From positions 1 to 8,311 of the forward strand of contig DCFS01000293.1 of the NCBI GenBank assembly GCA_002319875.1: DNA of 8,311 nucleotides. The letters run 5' to 3'. Shown here piece after piece: positions 6,518 through 8,311 of the stretch. The DNA is from Treponema sp. UBA1798 (lineage in GTDB: Bacteria; Spirochaetota; Spirochaetia; Treponematales; Treponemataceae). The position numbers and the translations under genes are program-made. A model generated the notes under the pieces. That model ran no database searches and had not been told where the DNA came from. It saw only the letters and a list, made by a program, of their open reading frames with translations. Numbering within the stretch: the stretch's first letter is position 1; each line of letters starts with the position of its first letter.

Positions 6518-8136
6518 TTTCCAGCCTCCGGCTGCTTTATACCGGACATAAGTAAGGCAAACTCTGCCGGCTTTTCGCGCGGCGAAAGTATACCGGCAAC
6601 CGTTCCTCCTGAAATGATCGCAACCCGATCACAAACAGAGCGCAACTCTTCCAGTTCGCTGGAAACCATCACGATCGTCGTTCCGTTCTGGCGGTTATAC
6701 CTCCTCAGAACATCGAGAACAATAGCTTTTGCACCCACATCGATGCCTCTTGTGGGTTCGGATACGAACAGCAAACTGGGTTCCATGCAGAATGCCTTGG
6801 CAAGGCATACCTTCTGCTGGTTGCCTCCGGATAATTCTTTTGCGCGTTGCCTGGAGCTTGTACACTTGATTTCAAGCATTTTTATATACTTTTCAGCATT
6901 CCGGCGCATTGCTTTCTCATCGCGCAGTTTGAACAAACCACCAAAATAAGATTTCAGAAACATGCCCTTTACCTGCATGGCCGTAAATGAAATATTCCAG
7001 TCAAGACTTTCATCGAGCAGAAGGCCAACACCACGCCGATCCTCCGAAACAAATGCAAGTCTGTTTTTCAAAACAGATTCGGGATCATTGAGCCTGAGTT
7101 CGGTTCCATCAAAAATGACCTTTCCTCCTGCCGGGAATAATCCCATAATGCCATTAGGAATACCAAGTTTTCCCTGACCCGCAAGTCCGCCTATTCCGAA
7201 TATTTCACCCTTCCGTACTGAAAAATCAACATCTTTTACGGTTTCTCCGGGCATATCTACCCATAAATGTTCAACAGTCAGAATTTTTTCATCAGGCAGC
7301 GTCACCGTCTCTTTTGCATTCAATTCGGCCTGCCGTTTTAAATGCTCTTCAGTCACCGTACGACCAACCATAGAAGCTGCAATATCTGAAACATCCGTTT
7401 CCTTTGCACGGACATCCCGGATCGTCTTACCATCACGCAGCGTAACTATCCGGTCACAAATATCCCTGATTTCATGGAGCCGGTGTGAAATAAAAATGAC
7501 AGCTATACCGGAAGCGGCAAGTCCTTTTATGGCTTTTAACAGAATATCAGCTTCCGATTCCGTAAGGACCGCCGTTGGTTCGTCAAAAACAAGAATGCGC
7601 ATTTTTTCACGGTCTATTTCACGGGCTATTTCAATGAACTGTTTGTGTCCGACCGGCATCTCCGAGATTTTTGTCTGAGAGTCTATTTCTACACCCAGCC
7701 GCTTAATTGCAGACTGTGCCCGAACGGTCATAGCAGTACGATCAAGAACGCTCATCCGGGGACCGAAAATATCCACCATAATATTCGGTTTCGTAATTTC
7801 ACGGTTGAGCATTATATTTTCAGTGGTCGTAAAACCGGGTATCAGGGAAAATTCCTGATGAACCATACCGATTCCGGCATCAAGCGCATCAAAAGGAGTC
7901 CTGAAATGTACTTCTTTACCATCAATAAGAATACTTCCACCGTAACCGCCTGTTTCAGAAATATGCGGCATTCCAAACAGAATACTCATTAAAGTCGTCT
8001 TACCAGCTCCATTTTCGCCGACAAGACCAAGTATTTCGCCTCGATGGAGGTCAAACGACACATTTTCAAGAACGACAGTCCCTGAAAAATCTTTTGTCAC
8101 GCCCTTCAGGCGCAACAGGGGTATATCATTTTTCAT
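6514..8136 (-). CDS. Sugar-type ABC transporter ATPase with two nucleotide-binding domains
   Basis: Cytoplasmic energising subunit, 540 aa, of the RbsA/MglA/YtfR type, which carries two ABC domains in one chain. Domain 1 (about 6-258): Walker A GENGAGKTT (40-48), Q-loop Gln94, a divergent signature SEMPVGHKQ (158-166), Walker B ILVFDEP (181-187), H-loop His218. Domain 2 (about 285-530): Walker A-like GLAGQGKL (317-324) without the Ser/Thr, SEDRRGVGLLLDES (364-377) typical of this family, a canonical signature LSGGNQQ (435-441), Walker B-like LLFVSEPTRGIDVG (455-468) with Ser459 where Asp is expected, and Ser493 at the H-loop position. Since ABC sites form between domains, one composite site is intact and the other degraded. 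AGGA stands 5 nt before the ATG. The stop overlaps the first permease by 4 nt. A single ATPase serving two permeases fits the operon. Ribose-, AI-2- or nucleoside-like substrates cannot be separated by sequence reading. Confidence 0.93.
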   Translation of the reverse strand: MKNDIPLLRLKGVTKDFSGTVVLENVSFDLHRGEILGLVGENGAGKTTLMSILFGMPHISETGGYGGSILIDGKEVHFRTPFDALDAGIGMVHQEFSLIPGFTTTENIMLNREITKPNIMVDIFGPRMSVLDRTAMTVRAQSAIKRLGVEIDSQTKISEMPVGHKQFIEIAREIDREKMRILVFDEPTAVLTESEADILLKAIKGLAASGIAVIFISHRLHEIRDICDRIVTLRDGKTIRDVRAKETDVSDIAASMVGRTVTEEHLKRQAELNAKETVTLPDEKILTVEHLWVDMPGETVKDVDFSVRKGEIFGIGGLAGQGKLGIPNGIMGLFPAGGKVIFDGTELRLNDPESVLKNRLAFVSEDRRGVGLLLDESLDWNISFTAMQVKGMFLKSYFGGLFKLRDEKAMRRNAEKYIKMLEIKCTSSRQRAKELSGGNQQKVCLAKAFCMEPSLLFVSEPTRGIDVGAKAIVLDVLRRYNRQNGTTIVMVSSELEELRSVCDRVAIISGGTVAGILSPREKPAEFALLMSGIKQPEAGK

Positions 8137-8157
8137 TTGAATCCTGGTACTGAATAC

Positions 8158-8180
8158 AACCTTTCTCTGTGAGAAAGATT
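8158..8180 (-). promoter_or_regulatory. Stem-loop just before the ATPase gene
   Basis: On the minus strand CTTTCTC, loop ACA, GAGAAAG pair over 7 bp, extended by a T-G and two A-T pairs to 10 bp. It ends about 21 nt before the ATPase start codon, leaving the AGGA ribosome site single-stranded. No T-run follows, so it is not a terminator. Such a hairpin could protect the processed transporter message or tune translation. The same place holds a TATAAT on the minus strand (8178-8183) with no recognisable -35 box, so an internal promoter is possible but weakly supported. Confidence 0.45.
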
Positions 8181-8222
8181 ATATAGAGAAATTAAGGTGC
8201 TTCCAGAAGTCAGACGAATTGT

Positions 8223-8238
8223 GAAAACACCTGTTTTC
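8223..8238 (-). repeat. Small inverted repeat in the gap upstream of the ATPase gene
   Basis: GAAAAC and GTTTTC flank the four bases ACCT (plus strand), giving a 6-bp stem with a 4-nt loop in RNA. It lies between two longer stem-loops. By itself it is weak because it is AT-rich; its interest is that three hairpins follow each other in a 150-nt gap. Confidence 0.3.
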
Positions 8239-8242
8239 TGTA

Positions 8243-8279
8243 AACCGCTTCCCAAAACAACAGATTTCAGGAAGCAGTT
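8243..8279 (-). promoter_or_regulatory. Stem-loop after the upstream gene's stop, possible attenuating or mRNA-stabilising hairpin
   Basis: On the minus strand AACTGCTTCC (8279-8270) pairs with GGAAGCGGTT (8252-8243): 10 bp with one G-U, and a loop of 17 nt. It begins 7 nt after the proposed TAA at 8287-8289. No T-run follows, so it is not a classic terminator. Hairpins between a binding-protein gene and the membrane genes of ABC operons commonly protect the upstream message and give more binding protein than transporter; that role here is inference. Confidence 0.45.
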
Positions 8280-8286
8280 GTTCATA

Positions 8287-8311
8287 TTATTTTGTAAATT
8301 TAATTTTGAAG
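8287..8311 (-). CDS. Possible C-terminal end of an upstream gene, perhaps the substrate-binding protein (partial)
   Basis: Read on the minus strand from the window edge, one frame gives FKIKFTK followed by TAA (8289-8287). Only seven residues are visible, so identity rests on context: an ABC import operon with ATPase and two permeases needs an extracytoplasmic binding protein, normally encoded just before the ATPase, and a stem-loop follows this stop directly. An alternative frame stays open from the edge through the whole gap to a stop overlapping the ATPase start, so this call is not secure. Confidence 0.33.

Noticed and set aside
6081..6551. 156-codon open frame on the plus strand
   Set aside because: It lies antisense to the first permease and the end of the ATPase, both of which have clear motifs. 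Its product is rich in Pro, Arg and Ser with no recognisable domain; it is a mirror of the real genes.
7645..7992. 115-codon plus-strand open frame
   Set aside because: Antisense to the first domain of the ATPase, whose Walker and Q-loop motifs occupy the same bases.
962..8136. AI-2 (Lsr) system
   Set aside because: A kinase plus two-permease importer recalls lsr, but there is no LsrF or LsrG, the regulator is a classical DeoR rather than the LsrR/SorC type, and the aldolase is zinc class II.
4326..8136. Riboflavin importer RfuBCD of spirochaetes
   Set aside because: The subunit plan is similar, but the convergent sugar kinase-aldolase operon and the extra small protein favour a sugar-type substrate; no flavin gene or RFN-like element is seen.

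Overview
The window holds two convergent operons that together look like a sugar uptake and breakdown locus of an anaerobic, probably gut-type bacterium. DNA of low to moderate GC, many ATA, AAA and GAA codons, AT-rich gaps, AGGAG/GGAGG ribosome sites and the protein types point to a spirochaete of the Treponema group or a Clostridia-like Firmicute. No single feature decides between them.

Layout. 1-200: AT-rich control region with a LacI/cre-like operator (23-42), a second small palindrome (61-74) and a possible promoter (112-140). 201-3787, plus strand: a DeoR-family regulator, an FGGY sugar kinase and a class II aldolase, spaced 11 and 3 nt apart. 3788-3942: convergent gap with a strong hairpin (3892-3924), probably a shared terminator. 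3943-8136, minus strand (read from high to low coordinate): a double-domain ABC ATPase, two paralogous RbsC-type permeases and a small membrane-anchored protein, every junction overlapping by 1 or 4 nt. 8137-8286: a structured gap with three stem-loops. 8287-8311: possibly the last residues of an upstream gene, expected from the context to be the substrate-binding lipoprotein.

How it may work. The transporter imports a sugar or sugar-like compound; the kinase would phosphorylate a ketose (or equivalent), and the zinc aldolase would split the 1-phosphate into dihydroxyacetone phosphate and an aldehyde. The DeoR protein would sense a phosphorylated intermediate and control the plus-strand operon, perhaps the transporter too. 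No isomerase is present, so either a ketose is imported directly or the isomerase lies elsewhere. The substrate cannot be read from the sequence; deoxy-sugars of the fucose/rhamnose or 5-deoxyribose type are the natural first guesses.

The least ordinary parts are the aldolase, which is a tandem duplication whose second half has lost its zinc site; the 127-residue membrane-anchored protein coupled to the transporter; and the ATPase, in which exactly one of two composite ATP sites is degraded. No RNA genes, mobile elements or CRISPR arrays were seen.
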